This document shows positions 7,775 to 15,574 of a stretch of DNA of 21,359 bases, piece after piece. The notes beneath the pieces are model-generated. The model was not told where the DNA came from. It saw only the letters and a program-made list of their open reading frames with translations, and searched no databases. The first letter of the stretch is position 1, and every line of letters starts with the position of its first letter. A program made the translations under genes and the position numbers. This DNA comes from Planctomycetaceae bacterium (GTDB lineage: Bacteria > Planctomycetota > Planctomycetia > Planctomycetales > Planctomycetaceae), in NCBI GenBank assembly GCA_003445035.1, contig DLVV01000242.1, positions 697 to 22,055 of the forward strand, written 5' to 3'.

Positions 7775-8872
7775 GTGAACCATCCCGCCCCCGGACCACC
7801 CCGCGGCCGCGGCACCGATCTGCGGCCGCAAAACCGCTTCGTGCCCCTCGAAGTGGTTCCCGACCCCGAAGCCGCGGCCGCGGCCGGTGACGGATCCGGC
7901 GAACCGGTCTCTCAACGAGGTCCCCGCACCGAATTCCTCGCCGACTCGTCCCGCTCGATCGTCAGCCGCAACGACAGCCCCGACATCCCCTTCACCTACA
8001 GTCTCAATCCCTACCGGGGTTGCGAACACGGCTGTGCCTATTGCTACGCCCGCCCCAGCCACGAGTTTCTCGGATTCGATGCGGGACTCGACTTCGAAAC
8101 CCGCATCGTCGTCAAGCACCAGGCTCCCGACCTGTTCCGCGACTGGTTGAACCGCCCCGGATGGGACCCCTCTACGATCGCCTTCTCGGGCGTCACCGAC
8201 TGTTACCAGCCCATCGAACGCACGCTGAAACTGACGCGAGGTTGCCTGGCGGTCGCTGCCGAGGCACGGCAACCGATCGGCCTGATCACCAAGAACGCGA
8301 TGCTGGTCCGCGACCTCGACCTGCTCGAACAACTCAACCATCATGGCGCCGTCAGCGTTTCACTCAGCCTCACCACCCTCGACGCCGGCCTCGCTCGAAA
8401 ACTCGAACCCCGCACCAGCTCTCCCGAGGCGCGGCTGCGGACGATCGCCACTCTCTCTGAAGCCGGCATCCCCGTCCGGGTGATGCTGGCACCGATCATC
8501 CCGGGCCTGACCGACAGCGAGGTCCCCGCCATCCTCGAAGCCGCGGCCGACGCCGGAGCCCGTTCGGCGTCGTGGCAGATGCTCCGGTTGCCCCTGGCCG
8601 TCGAAACCGTGTTCGTCGACTGGGTCTCCCGCACCCTGCCCGATGCGGCCGAACGCGTGCTGGGACGGATCCGCAGTGTGCGGGACGGCCAGCTCAGCGA
8701 TACGCAGTTCGGGCGACGAATGCGAGGCACCGGGCCCCTGGCCGAACAGATTCGCAACACATTCGAGGTCTTCGCCGCCCGCTACGGACTCGGGCAGGGA
8801 CTCCCACCCCTCTCGGCTGACGCCTTCCGCCCCCCCACACCGACCTCGGGACAACTGCGGCTGTTCTTCTAG
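7775..8872 (+). CDS. PA0069-family radical SAM protein (SplB-like)
   Basis: The protein carries the radical SAM cluster motif CEHGCAYC (Cys83, Cys87, Cys90) in NPYRGCEHGCAYCYARPSH, typical of the COG1533 group that includes spore photoproduct lyase-like proteins. An N-terminal RGRGTDLRPQNRF segment is the hallmark of the PA0069 subfamily and supports the GTG start at 7775, although no good ribosome-binding site is visible. Further landmarks are SGVTDCYQPIERTLKLTRGCL, ITKNAMLVRDLDLL and VMLAPIIPGLTD. At 365 residues the length is usual. The true substrate of this subfamily is not established; a DNA-repair label would be inference. Residues 32-42 form an Ala/Gly stretch encoded by repeated GCGGCC units. 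It ends four bases before the stop of the convergent prenyltransferase-like gene. Confidence 0.9.
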   Translation: MNHPAPGPPRGRGTDLRPQNRFVPLEVVPDPEAAAAAGDGSGEPVSQRGPRTEFLADSSRSIVSRNDSPDIPFTYSLNPYRGCEHGCAYCYARPSHEFLGFDAGLDFETRIVVKHQAPDLFRDWLNRPGWDPSTIAFSGVTDCYQPIERTLKLTRGCLAVAAEARQPIGLITKNAMLVRDLDLLEQLNHHGAVSVSLSLTTLDAGLARKLEPRTSSPEARLRTIATLSEAGIPVRVMLAPIIPGLTDSEVPAILEAAADAGARSASWQMLRLPLAVETVFVDWVSRTLPDAAERVLGRIRSVRDGQLSDTQFGRRMRGTGPLAEQIRNTFEVFAARYGLGQGLPPLSADAFRPPTPTSGQLRLFF

Positions 8873-8876
8873 GAAA

Positions 8877-9812
8877 TCAGCACCACAGCAACGCCAGCGT
8901 CCCCAGCCCGTAGAAGGTGTACTCGACATCGGCCTGGGTGTCCCACGCCGCGCCGCGAAACCCGCCGGTCGGAAACTCCAGTTCACCGGCAATAAACGCC
9001 TCGGCCCGCTCGGGCCTCAACACCCCCTCCAACTCCAGATCCTGTACGGTCAACAGACCGGTGAACGTCGAGAGTCCGTCGCTGAAAGGGATTCGCGTGT
9101 TGGCCAGGAAACCGCCCTCGTCCCCCTTGACGATGCCCAGGAACTCGCCGACGTCCTCCCGGAGCTCATCGTCCATCCCACCCAGCATCACCAGCAACGC
9201 CACCGCCGCCGCCGTGGGGTTGGTTCCACTCCGCTTCATCGGAGAAATCTCGACGAAGCCGCCGTCGTCACGCTGGCGGTCGTACACGAACTGGATCATC
9301 CGGTTCGGCTCGGGCACCGTCCGGCCCAGCAACTCGTAGGCCAGGGCGACCATGAACGAGTGGTAGGTGCTGCCGGCTGACCCCTCGGTTGTTCGAGCGT
9401 AACCGCCGTCGGCCGTCCGGGTGCTCTCCAGCGACTCGGCGATCGCATCGACGAACTCCCCGGGAGCCCCCGACAGCGGATCGGGCCCCCCGGCCAACTG
9501 CACGACAAGTCCGCTGTAGAGCCAGCTGACGAGATCGATGACCGAGAGTTCCTGCGAGCGGCAGGCCAGCACATAACGGCCAATGCTCTCACACTCGGCC
9601 TCACCCAGCCCGCCGAGCATCGACAGGCCGCGGACGGCGAAGCTGGTGTAGTAGAGGTCCGAATCGCCCTCGCGACCACGGAACCCCCCGTCGGGCAATT
9701 GCTGGGACAACAGGAACCCGCGGTGGCGGTCCCTGCGTTCGGGGTCCATCGGCAACAGAGCCGTCGCCAACCGATTGCTCAGCCGCAGCAGGTAGGGTTC
9801 GTTGGGCGTCAC
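8877..9812 (-). CDS. prenyltransferase beta-subunit-like alpha-alpha toroid protein
   Basis: The 311-residue protein has five repeats of the G-G-F/Y type (QLPDGGFRG, RTADGGYART, QRDDGGFVE, KGDEGGFLA, EFPTGGFRGAA). It ends DVEYTFYGLGTLALL, recalling the DxxHTLFGIAGLSLL end of protein geranylgeranyltransferase beta subunits. By visual alignment the three zinc ligands (Asp, Cys, His) of those enzymes correspond to Asp in SDGLST, Leu, and Tyr here, so two ligands appear absent and classical prenyl transfer is doubtful. No signal peptide is seen, so it is probably cytosolic, unlike the secreted repeat protein at 896-1933. GTG at 9812 is 30 bp after the esterase stop and the two may be co-transcribed. 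Its role is unknown. Confidence 0.85.
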   Translation of the reverse strand: MTPNEPYLLRLSNRLATALLPMDPERRDRHRGFLLSQQLPDGGFRGREGDSDLYYTSFAVRGLSMLGGLGEAECESIGRYVLACRSQELSVIDLVSWLYSGLVVQLAGGPDPLSGAPGEFVDAIAESLESTRTADGGYARTTEGSAGSTYHSFMVALAYELLGRTVPEPNRMIQFVYDRQRDDGGFVEISPMKRSGTNPTAAAVALLVMLGGMDDELREDVGEFLGIVKGDEGGFLANTRIPFSDGLSTFTGLLTVQDLELEGVLRPERAEAFIAGELEFPTGGFRGAAWDTQADVEYTFYGLGTLALLWC

Positions 9813-9842
9813 GTTTTTATCCAGCGGTCCGCGGCGGCCAGG

Positions 9843-11303
9843 TCAGGGTCCTGCGGCCGGTTCCCAGTCATCGGTCCGAAACGGAGCCGCGGGAATTCCG
9901 GCCGAGTTGTAGAGATTGACCTCGGGGTTGTCGGCAAACGCGTAGCGTACTGCGATCGGGTCAGGGACCTCTTTCGACTCCACCACAACGGTGTTGTCCT
10001 CGACCCGCGCCACCGCCGGATGAAACACCTTGTCAGGACCGGCCAGGGCGAACCCCTTGACCAGCTGTTGCTTGCCCCGCACGACCAGCTTCTCTCCCAC
10101 GTGATCAAACTGCACCCGCACGCGGGAATCCTCGATCGTCACCGACCGCATCAACGGACCCATCGGGACCAGCCCCTTCTTGTACGCCACGGCCAGCGCC
10201 GCCTGGGCCAGACGGTGGCCGACATCCTGCTTGTTCTTCGGGTGGATGTCACGAGCTTCTCCCACGTCGATCGTCACGGCCATTCCGGTGGCCGGCTGTT
10301 TCAACACCTGTTGCATGCTCTCCCGCATCACCGCCCACGACGTGACCGGGTTGGGATCCACCTGCCGGGCCTTGAAATTGGGCAACTGGACCCAGAAGAA
10401 CGGGAAATTCTCGGGTCCCCCCTGCCCCCACCGCTTCCGCCAGTCGTTGATCAACAGCGGCAACTGGTGCCGGTAGAGCCGGGCCGCGGGAACCGACTTC
10501 GAGTTCCTCTCGCCCTGGTACCAGATCGCACCCCGGATGCCGTAGCCGACCAGGGGCTGGATCATGCCGTTGTAGAGATTGGCGGGCTTGTTGCGGTTGG
10601 CCGCGGGCTTGTTCTTCCACGGAGCGAAGACGCTCGCCAGGCGGCTGTCCTGTTTCTGCACGTCGAGACTGGTCCAGGCCTCGATCGCCGTGCCACCCCA
10701 GGACGAGTTGATCAGGCCCACCGGCACGCCGAGCTCGGCGTGCAGGCGGCGTCCGAAGAAGTAGGCGGCACCGGAAAACCCTCCCACCGTCTGCGGACTG
10801 CAGACCTGCCACTGGCCCTGGCAATCGGACTGGGGCGCCAGCTTGGCCGACCGCTTGACGGTGAACATCCGGACCTTCGGGAAGTTGGCCGCTTCCTGTT
10901 CCGCCTTGGCGTCGCGGCAACGCCGGACCGGCATCGCCATGTTGCTCTGGCCACTGGCCAGCCAGACCTCACCGACCAGCACGTCGGTGACCTTCAGCGT
11001 GTTGGTCGCCCGAATGACCAACTGATGTGGTCCCCCGGCCGGCATCGCCTCCAGCATCACTTTCCACAGCCCGGCCGCATCGGCCTTTGTCGAACGGGTC
11101 TGCTTGCCGATCGAGACGCCGACCTGTTCGCCGGCCGCCGCCGAGCCCCACACCGGGACGGCCCGGCCCCTCTGCAACACCATGTGATCAGCAAAGACGG
11201 TTGCCAGGCTGACCTCGCCCCGCGCCGCGGCGGGCACGACAACCACCGCGGCCAGCAACAGCAGGCCGGAGAGAATGCGGAAACGCGACGGAAACAAAAT
11301 CAT
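9843..11303 (-). CDS. secreted sialate O-acetylesterase (SGNH hydrolase)
   Basis: The product matches the sialate O-acetylesterase family common in planctomycetes, which removes acetyl groups from sugars. A signal peptide covers about residues 1-29 (LLLLAAVVVVPAAARG), so it works outside the cytoplasm. The N-terminal domain opens ATVFADHMVLQRG (34-46). The catalytic serine is Ser120 in ASGQSNM; other family blocks are INSSWGGTAIEAW (199-210) and AIWYQGERN (259-267), and the Asp352/His354 pair lies in ARDIHPKNK. Length (486) is normal. ATG at 11303 has GGAG seven bases upstream. Actual substrate may be acetylated plant or algal polysaccharide rather than sialic acid, since no sialic acid genes are nearby; this is inference. 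The prenyltransferase-like gene follows 30 bp downstream. Confidence 0.94.
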   Translation of the reverse strand: MILFPSRFRILSGLLLLAAVVVVPAAARGEVSLATVFADHMVLQRGRAVPVWGSAAAGEQVGVSIGKQTRSTKADAAGLWKVMLEAMPAGGPHQLVIRATNTLKVTDVLVGEVWLASGQSNMAMPVRRCRDAKAEQEAANFPKVRMFTVKRSAKLAPQSDCQGQWQVCSPQTVGGFSGAAYFFGRRLHAELGVPVGLINSSWGGTAIEAWTSLDVQKQDSRLASVFAPWKNKPAANRNKPANLYNGMIQPLVGYGIRGAIWYQGERNSKSVPAARLYRHQLPLLINDWRKRWGQGGPENFPFFWVQLPNFKARQVDPNPVTSWAVMRESMQQVLKQPATGMAVTIDVGEARDIHPKNKQDVGHRLAQAALAVAYKKGLVPMGPLMRSVTIEDSRVRVQFDHVGEKLVVRGKQQLVKGFALAGPDKVFHPAVARVEDNTVVVESKEVPDPIAVRYAFADNPEVNLYNSAGIPAAPFRTDDWEPAAGP

Positions 11304-11476
11304 GATGGGTCTCCGGGTGTCGTCGAGAAGAGGGGTCCGGCCCCTGGAACCGGCGCACAGAGCAAACTAGCGGCTGCCCACCGCCTTCGCAACGAGCCGC
11401 AGCCGGTAGCACCGCGGCACCCTCCTTTACCCGGCCCCACCACCCTTCTAACCTAGCGACTTCACACGAGTGCCCT

Positions 11477-11525
11477 CCGACGATTCCCGCAACGAGTCGT
11501 TGCCGTCGGGCACAGCAGGAGCTGT
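11477..11525 (+). promoter_or_regulatory. dyad-rich leader before the MATE gene
   Basis: GCAACGA-G-TCGTTGC at 11489-11503 is a perfect dyad with 7-base arms, flanked by outer arms CCGACG (11477-11482) and CGTCGG (11504-11509). Next to it, ACAGC/GCTGT (11512-11525) presents AGGA, part of the likely ribosome-binding site, in its loop. It could be an operator or a leader structure. The dyad could also arise by chance in G+C-rich DNA. Confidence 0.3.
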
Positions 11526-11531
11526 ACGGAC

Positions 11532-12980
11532 GTGACGACCGGAAACAGTTCGCCACCCAAACCTGCTGCCGGCAGCCTCCGAGAACTGCTGCAGGTCGCC
11601 CTGCCGCTGGTCATCAGCTCGGGCTCCATCACGCTGATGTACGTCGTCGATCGGATCTTCCTGACCTGGCACAGCCCGGAAGCCCTGGCCGCCGCGATGC
11701 CCGCCTCGATGGTGCACTGGACGCTGCTGTCGGTTCCCTTCGGGGTCGCGATGTACACCAACACCTTCGTCTCCCAGTACGACGGAGCCAATCGTCCCGA
11801 CCGAATCGCCGCGTCGCTCTGGCACGCCATCTACCTCGCGCTGGCGGCCGGCGTGCTGCTGGCGATGCTCACTCCAGTGGCCGGTCCGATCTTCGCCTGG
11901 GGCGGTCATGACCCCGCCGTCCAGGCACTCGAAATCCGCTACCTCGAGGTCCTTTGCCTGGGCAGTCTCCCGTTCCTGCTCAGCGGCGCGCTTTCGGGGT
12001 TCTTCACCGGACAGGGCCGCACCACCGTGGTGATGTGGGTCAACGTCATCGCGTCACTGCTGAACATCGGCCTGGATTACGTGCTGATATTCGGTTCCGG
12101 GCCGATTCCCGGCTGGGGCATCACCGGGGCGGCGATCGCGACCGTTTCGGCACAGTTCACTGCCGTGGGACTCTACGCCGTCGTACTGTTCAGACCCGAG
12201 ACGGTCCAGAAGTTCGGGCTGCTGGTCAACCGCCGTTTCGACCGCGAACTGTTTGGACGCTTCATCAAGTACGGCGTGCCCAACGGGGTGATGTCCCTGG
12301 TCGACGTGGCCGGATTCACCGTCTTCCTGCTGCTGCTCGGTCAACTCGGCTCCGACGAACTGGCCGCCACCAACCTCGCCTTCAACATCAACTCGATGGC
12401 CTTCGTCCCCATGCTCGGTGTCGGCACCGCCGTGATGACGCTGGTGGGACGGCGGGTGGGCGAGGGCCGGCCACGTCTGGCGATCCGCACGACCTGGACC
12501 GCCTTCGTCCTGGCGGCCATCTACATGCTCTCCTTCTCTGCACTCTACCTCACCGTGCCCGACATCCTCCTGCTACCCTACGCGGCCATGGCCGATGCGG
12601 AGGACTTCGCCCGGGTGCAGGATCTGACGGTGATCCTGCTGAGGTACGTCGCGGTCTACGCCTTCTTCGATGCGATCATCATCGTCTTCAGCTCGGCCAT
12701 CCGGGGAGCCGGTGACACCCGATTCGGATTGTGGTTGACACTGGTCGCCGCGTGGCTGGTGATGGTCCTGCCCACGTGGATCCTCGTCCGCAACGGACTC
12801 CTGACACTGCACACCGGCTGGATCGCCTGCACCGGCTTCATCGTCCTTTTGGCTCTCGGTTTCCTCTGGAGATTCCTCGACGGCAAGTGGCAATCGATGA
12901 CCGTGCTCGAACCCGATCTGCTGCCCACCACCGAGCCCCCCGCCTCCGAACCCGCTCCCAATCCTTCTCCGATGACATGA
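11532..12980 (+). CDS. MATE-family efflux transporter
   Basis: A 482-residue polytopic inner-membrane protein with roughly twelve hydrophobic segments arranged as two halves, typical of multidrug and toxin extrusion (MATE/DinF) transporters that export organic compounds using H+ or Na+ gradients. Recognisable blocks include ALPLVISSGSITLMYVVDRIF near the start, SGALSGFFTGQGRTTVVMWVN, LNIGLDYVLIFG and, in the second half, FSSAIRGAGDTRFGLW, which mirrors the first-half repeat. A Pro/Glu-rich tail follows the last helix. The GTG start follows AGGAG by about ten bases. Its end overlaps the aminotransferase start by four bases (ATGA), so the two are almost certainly co-translated. The substrate cannot be told from sequence. 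Confidence 0.92.
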   Translation: MTTGNSSPPKPAAGSLRELLQVALPLVISSGSITLMYVVDRIFLTWHSPEALAAAMPASMVHWTLLSVPFGVAMYTNTFVSQYDGANRPDRIAASLWHAIYLALAAGVLLAMLTPVAGPIFAWGGHDPAVQALEIRYLEVLCLGSLPFLLSGALSGFFTGQGRTTVVMWVNVIASLLNIGLDYVLIFGSGPIPGWGITGAAIATVSAQFTAVGLYAVVLFRPETVQKFGLLVNRRFDRELFGRFIKYGVPNGVMSLVDVAGFTVFLLLLGQLGSDELAATNLAFNINSMAFVPMLGVGTAVMTLVGRRVGEGRPRLAIRTTWTAFVLAAIYMLSFSALYLTVPDILLLPYAAMADAEDFARVQDLTVILLRYVAVYAFFDAIIIVFSSAIRGAGDTRFGLWLTLVAAWLVMVLPTWILVRNGLLTLHTGWIACTGFIVLLALGFLWRFLDGKWQSMTVLEPDLLPTTEPPASEPAPNPSPMT

Positions 12981-14161
12981 ACGCACCGGCCCCCCTGATC
13001 TCCGACGCGTGGGACATCCCCGACGGCGTCACCTACCTGAACCACGGCTCGTTCGGCCCCGCCCCGCGACCGGTCCGAGAATCCCAACAGCGGTGGACAG
13101 CCGAGTTGCAGAGACAGCCGATGGAGTTCTTCGTGCGGCGGCTCGAAGGACTGCTCGACGAGACCTGCGACGCGCTGGGGCGGTTCGTGGGAGCCGACCC
13201 CCGTGACCTGGTGCTGGTCGACAACGCGACTGCGGGGATGAACATCGTGGCTCGCAGCGTCGAACTGGAAGCCGGAGACCAGGTGCTGTTGACCGACCAC
13301 GAATACGGGGCCGTCCGGCGGCTGTGGCAAAAGACCTGCCAGGCAGCCGGAGCCGAGCTGGTCGTCCGCCGGCTGCCCTGGCCGCTGCTCGAGGAGGATT
13401 CGGCCGAGCGGCTGGTCGAACACCTGGCGGCCTCGATCACCGATCGCACTCGACTACTGGTCGCCAGCCACGTGACCTCGGCCACCGCAACGACGTTGCC
13501 GATCGAGTTGATCTGCCAGGCGGCTTCACGGCACGGGGTGCCCGTCTGCGTCGATGGTCCGCACGCGGTCGCCATGCTGCCGTTGGATCTCGAACAACTC
13601 GGCTGCGACTACTACACCGCCAGCTGTCACAAGTGGCTTTCGGCCCCCTTCGGCAGCGGGTTCCTGTGGGTCCGCCGCCGGCACCAGCACCGCATTCGTC
13701 CGGCCATCACCAGTTGGGGCGGCAGCGTCAGCGGACGGGACCCGTCGTGGAAAGACGAGTTCACCTGGGGGGGCACCCGCGACCCGGCCTGTTGGCTGGC
13801 CATCCCCGAGGCCATCGCGTTTCTGAAAGACTACGGGATCCAACGGTTCCGTGACCAATCGCACGACCTGGTCAACCAGGCCCGCCGCCGGGTGCTCGAA
13901 TTGACGGGACTCGAGGCCCCCACCCCCGAGAGCCACCGCTGGTACGGACCGATGACCATCGTCCCGCTTCCGAACGATCCCGCCGCCGAAACCGGGCACG
14001 GACACATCGACCCGCTCCAGAAGACCTTGCAACGGGAATTCGGGATCGAGACCCCGGTGACGACGATGCACGAACACCGCTACATCCGCATCTCGTGCCA
14101 CCTCTACAACACCGTCGCCGACATCGACCACCTGGTGAACTCGCTGTCCGAGTGCCTGTGA
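12977..14161 (+). CDS. class V aminotransferase, isopenicillin-N-epimerase-like
   Basis: A 394-residue PLP enzyme of fold type I. The N-terminus TYLNHGSFGPAPRPV and RRLEGLLDE are typical of the isopenicillin N epimerase/cysteine desulfurase-like branch. The PLP-anchoring Lys219 lies in TASCHKWLSAPFGSGFLWVR, and Asp193 in CVDGPHAV should contact the PLP ring nitrogen. DNATAGMN (82-89) is the cofactor phosphate loop. The C-terminus RISCHLYNTVADIDHLV also fits the family. The ATG overlaps the MATE stop by four bases, so I place the start here, although the frame stays open much further upstream inside the MATE gene. The reaction is unknown: related proteins include epimerases, desulfurases and lyases. 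The coupled exporter hints at an amino-acid-derived product or toxic compound, which is speculation. Confidence 0.93.
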   Translation: MNAPAPLISDAWDIPDGVTYLNHGSFGPAPRPVRESQQRWTAELQRQPMEFFVRRLEGLLDETCDALGRFVGADPRDLVLVDNATAGMNIVARSVELEAGDQVLLTDHEYGAVRRLWQKTCQAAGAELVVRRLPWPLLEEDSAERLVEHLAASITDRTRLLVASHVTSATATTLPIELICQAASRHGVPVCVDGPHAVAMLPLDLEQLGCDYYTASCHKWLSAPFGSGFLWVRRRHQHRIRPAITSWGGSVSGRDPSWKDEFTWGGTRDPACWLAIPEAIAFLKDYGIQRFRDQSHDLVNQARRRVLELTGLEAPTPESHRWYGPMTIVPLPNDPAAETGHGHIDPLQKTLQREFGIETPVTTMHEHRYIRISCHLYNTVADIDHLVNSLSECL

Positions 14162-14162
14162 C

Positions 14163-15440
14163 TCAGCGCTTCGAGTTCCGAATCTCGACGGTCACCGTCC
14201 CCGTGTTGTCGGCCAATTCGCTCAGGAAATCATTCAGACGCAGGAACAGCGTCCCCGACGTCCTGGGCAACAGCCGCCCATCGCGGCCCAGCGAGACCAC
14301 CCGTGGCGGCGTGTCCGATGTCACGCGGTCCGGCTGCACCACCCCGACCAGCCGGCCCAGCGGCAAGCCCGCGTGGTAGCGGAAGCTGATCCCGTCGGCC
14401 GTGCTGATCCACGGCCTGGGTTTCCTCGCGAGGGTGAACCGCCCGTCAGCGACCACTCTCAGACCACGTCCCTTCTCGACCCGCACGCCGGTCGACTGCC
14501 AACCCCGGTCGGCCGACACAACCGTCCGGACTCCGTCGGCCGCCAGGGGCCGGGATCTCACGAACCGAATCGCCGACCGCTGGAAGTCGAAACCGGGCAC
14601 CATGTCCCGGGCCGCCAGTCGCCACTCGAACTGCAGCGCATCGGAGCGAGAATCGAACGCTCGCTCCAACGCCGCGTCGAACCTTCCGTCGGAGAGGTGC
14701 TTGCCCAGTGCCCGGAAACCGGACCGGTAGACGGGGTGCGACGCCAGGAACCGGCAGTAAGCCCACGACCAGGCATAGGTCGAAATCTTCTCGTGCTCGG
14801 TTTTCCACAACCCCGAGAGCATCTCGAAACGGGGCAGCCGGCCTCGGCGGACGTCTCGACGCAACATCCCCAGCCGACCCCAGCCGGGCAGTTGACTGGT
14901 GTCGGTCGGCATCACGCCGAAGCGGTATTTCCCGGACGACGCGTCGGTGACATGCGTCGCAAACAACTCGGCGGTCCCCTCCAGGTACCACACCGGCAGC
15001 ATCGTCCCGCCGCGGGCCGTCATGAAGCAGTGAGTCGCCTCGTGGATCATCAGGTGACGGCGGTAGTAGTCGCTGGAGCGGTCCTTCATCCAGAAGCGGT
15101 TCCGCCGGTGTTTTCCGGGATGCTCGCTGCCGAGGAACCGCTCGATCGATTTCGGCAGCAGCCCCGCGTCGGAGAACTTCCCCGAAGCAACCATCACGCA
15201 ACCGGTGATCCGCAACGGCTTGCCATCACTCTCGGCCGGCGGTGAGCCGAATTCTCTCACCCACGTCTCCCACGCCGACTCGAAAGCGCGGACGAGCATC
15301 GCCGCGGTGGCCGGTGCCACATCGGTGTGCAGGACCAGCCGCTGCGACTCGTACTTGACGATCTCACCGGCGGCGGCCACACGACCGGTGACCAGGCCGG
15401 TCAGTATCAGGCAGGCGGCGAGTTTGAGTGGGCCAGTCAT
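14163..15440 (-). CDS. secreted HExxH metallopeptidase-like protein with C-terminal LecA-like domain
   Basis: A 425-residue protein with a signal peptide (MTGPLKLAACLILTGLVTGRVAAAG). The centre holds MIHEATHCFM with the zinc-binding pair His133 and His137 and catalytic Glu134, followed by VWYLEGTAELFATH, where Glu154 is a plausible third ligand; this is the gluzincin/peptidase-MA (DUF1570-like) layout. From about residue 322 the pattern changes to a beta-sandwich, PLGRLVGVV then SGTLFLRLNDFLSELADNTGTVTVEI, which resembles the PA-IL/LecA galactose-binding fold. Whether sugar or calcium is bound is not shown. ATG at 15440 was chosen because it sits directly before the signal peptide; the frame extends to 15572 but the extra residues look non-coding. 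Its stop is one base from that of the convergent aminotransferase. Confidence 0.82.
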   Translation of the reverse strand: MTGPLKLAACLILTGLVTGRVAAAGEIVKYESQRLVLHTDVAPATAAMLVRAFESAWETWVREFGSPPAESDGKPLRITGCVMVASGKFSDAGLLPKSIERFLGSEHPGKHRRNRFWMKDRSSDYYRRHLMIHEATHCFMTARGGTMLPVWYLEGTAELFATHVTDASSGKYRFGVMPTDTSQLPGWGRLGMLRRDVRRGRLPRFEMLSGLWKTEHEKISTYAWSWAYCRFLASHPVYRSGFRALGKHLSDGRFDAALERAFDSRSDALQFEWRLAARDMVPGFDFQRSAIRFVRSRPLAADGVRTVVSADRGWQSTGVRVEKGRGLRVVADGRFTLARKPRPWISTADGISFRYHAGLPLGRLVGVVQPDRVTSDTPPRVVSLGRDGRLLPRTSGTLFLRLNDFLSELADNTGTVTVEIRNSKR

Positions 15441-15457
15441 CGCGTTGGTCGGCCGGT

Positions 15458-15487
15458 TTGGAAGCGGTGCTTTCGGCAGAGTACAAT
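15458..15487 (+). promoter_or_regulatory. candidate promoter for the sugar isomerase gene
   Basis: TTGGAA at 15458-15463 and TACAAT at 15482-15487 are 18 bases apart, 88 bases before the ATG at 15575. The -10 box matches five of six consensus positions, the -35 box four of six. Confidence 0.35.
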
Positions 15488-15574
15488 TCGACCCGAGACG
15501 ACGAAAGACCACTGTCATCGACCCCCACGCCGAAATCCCGCGTTTTCGGCAACCCGAACCCCGGATACACAACC

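Noticed and set aside
6486..7778. 430-codon plus-strand open frame over ispE
   Set aside because: Antisense to ispE, whose GHMP-kinase motifs are intact; no family signal in the plus-strand product.
9699..11456. 585-codon plus-strand open frame
   Set aside because: It lies antisense to the sialate O-acetylesterase with all its catalytic motifs; composition is rich in Arg, Gly, His and Pro, typical of an antisense frame in G+C-rich DNA.
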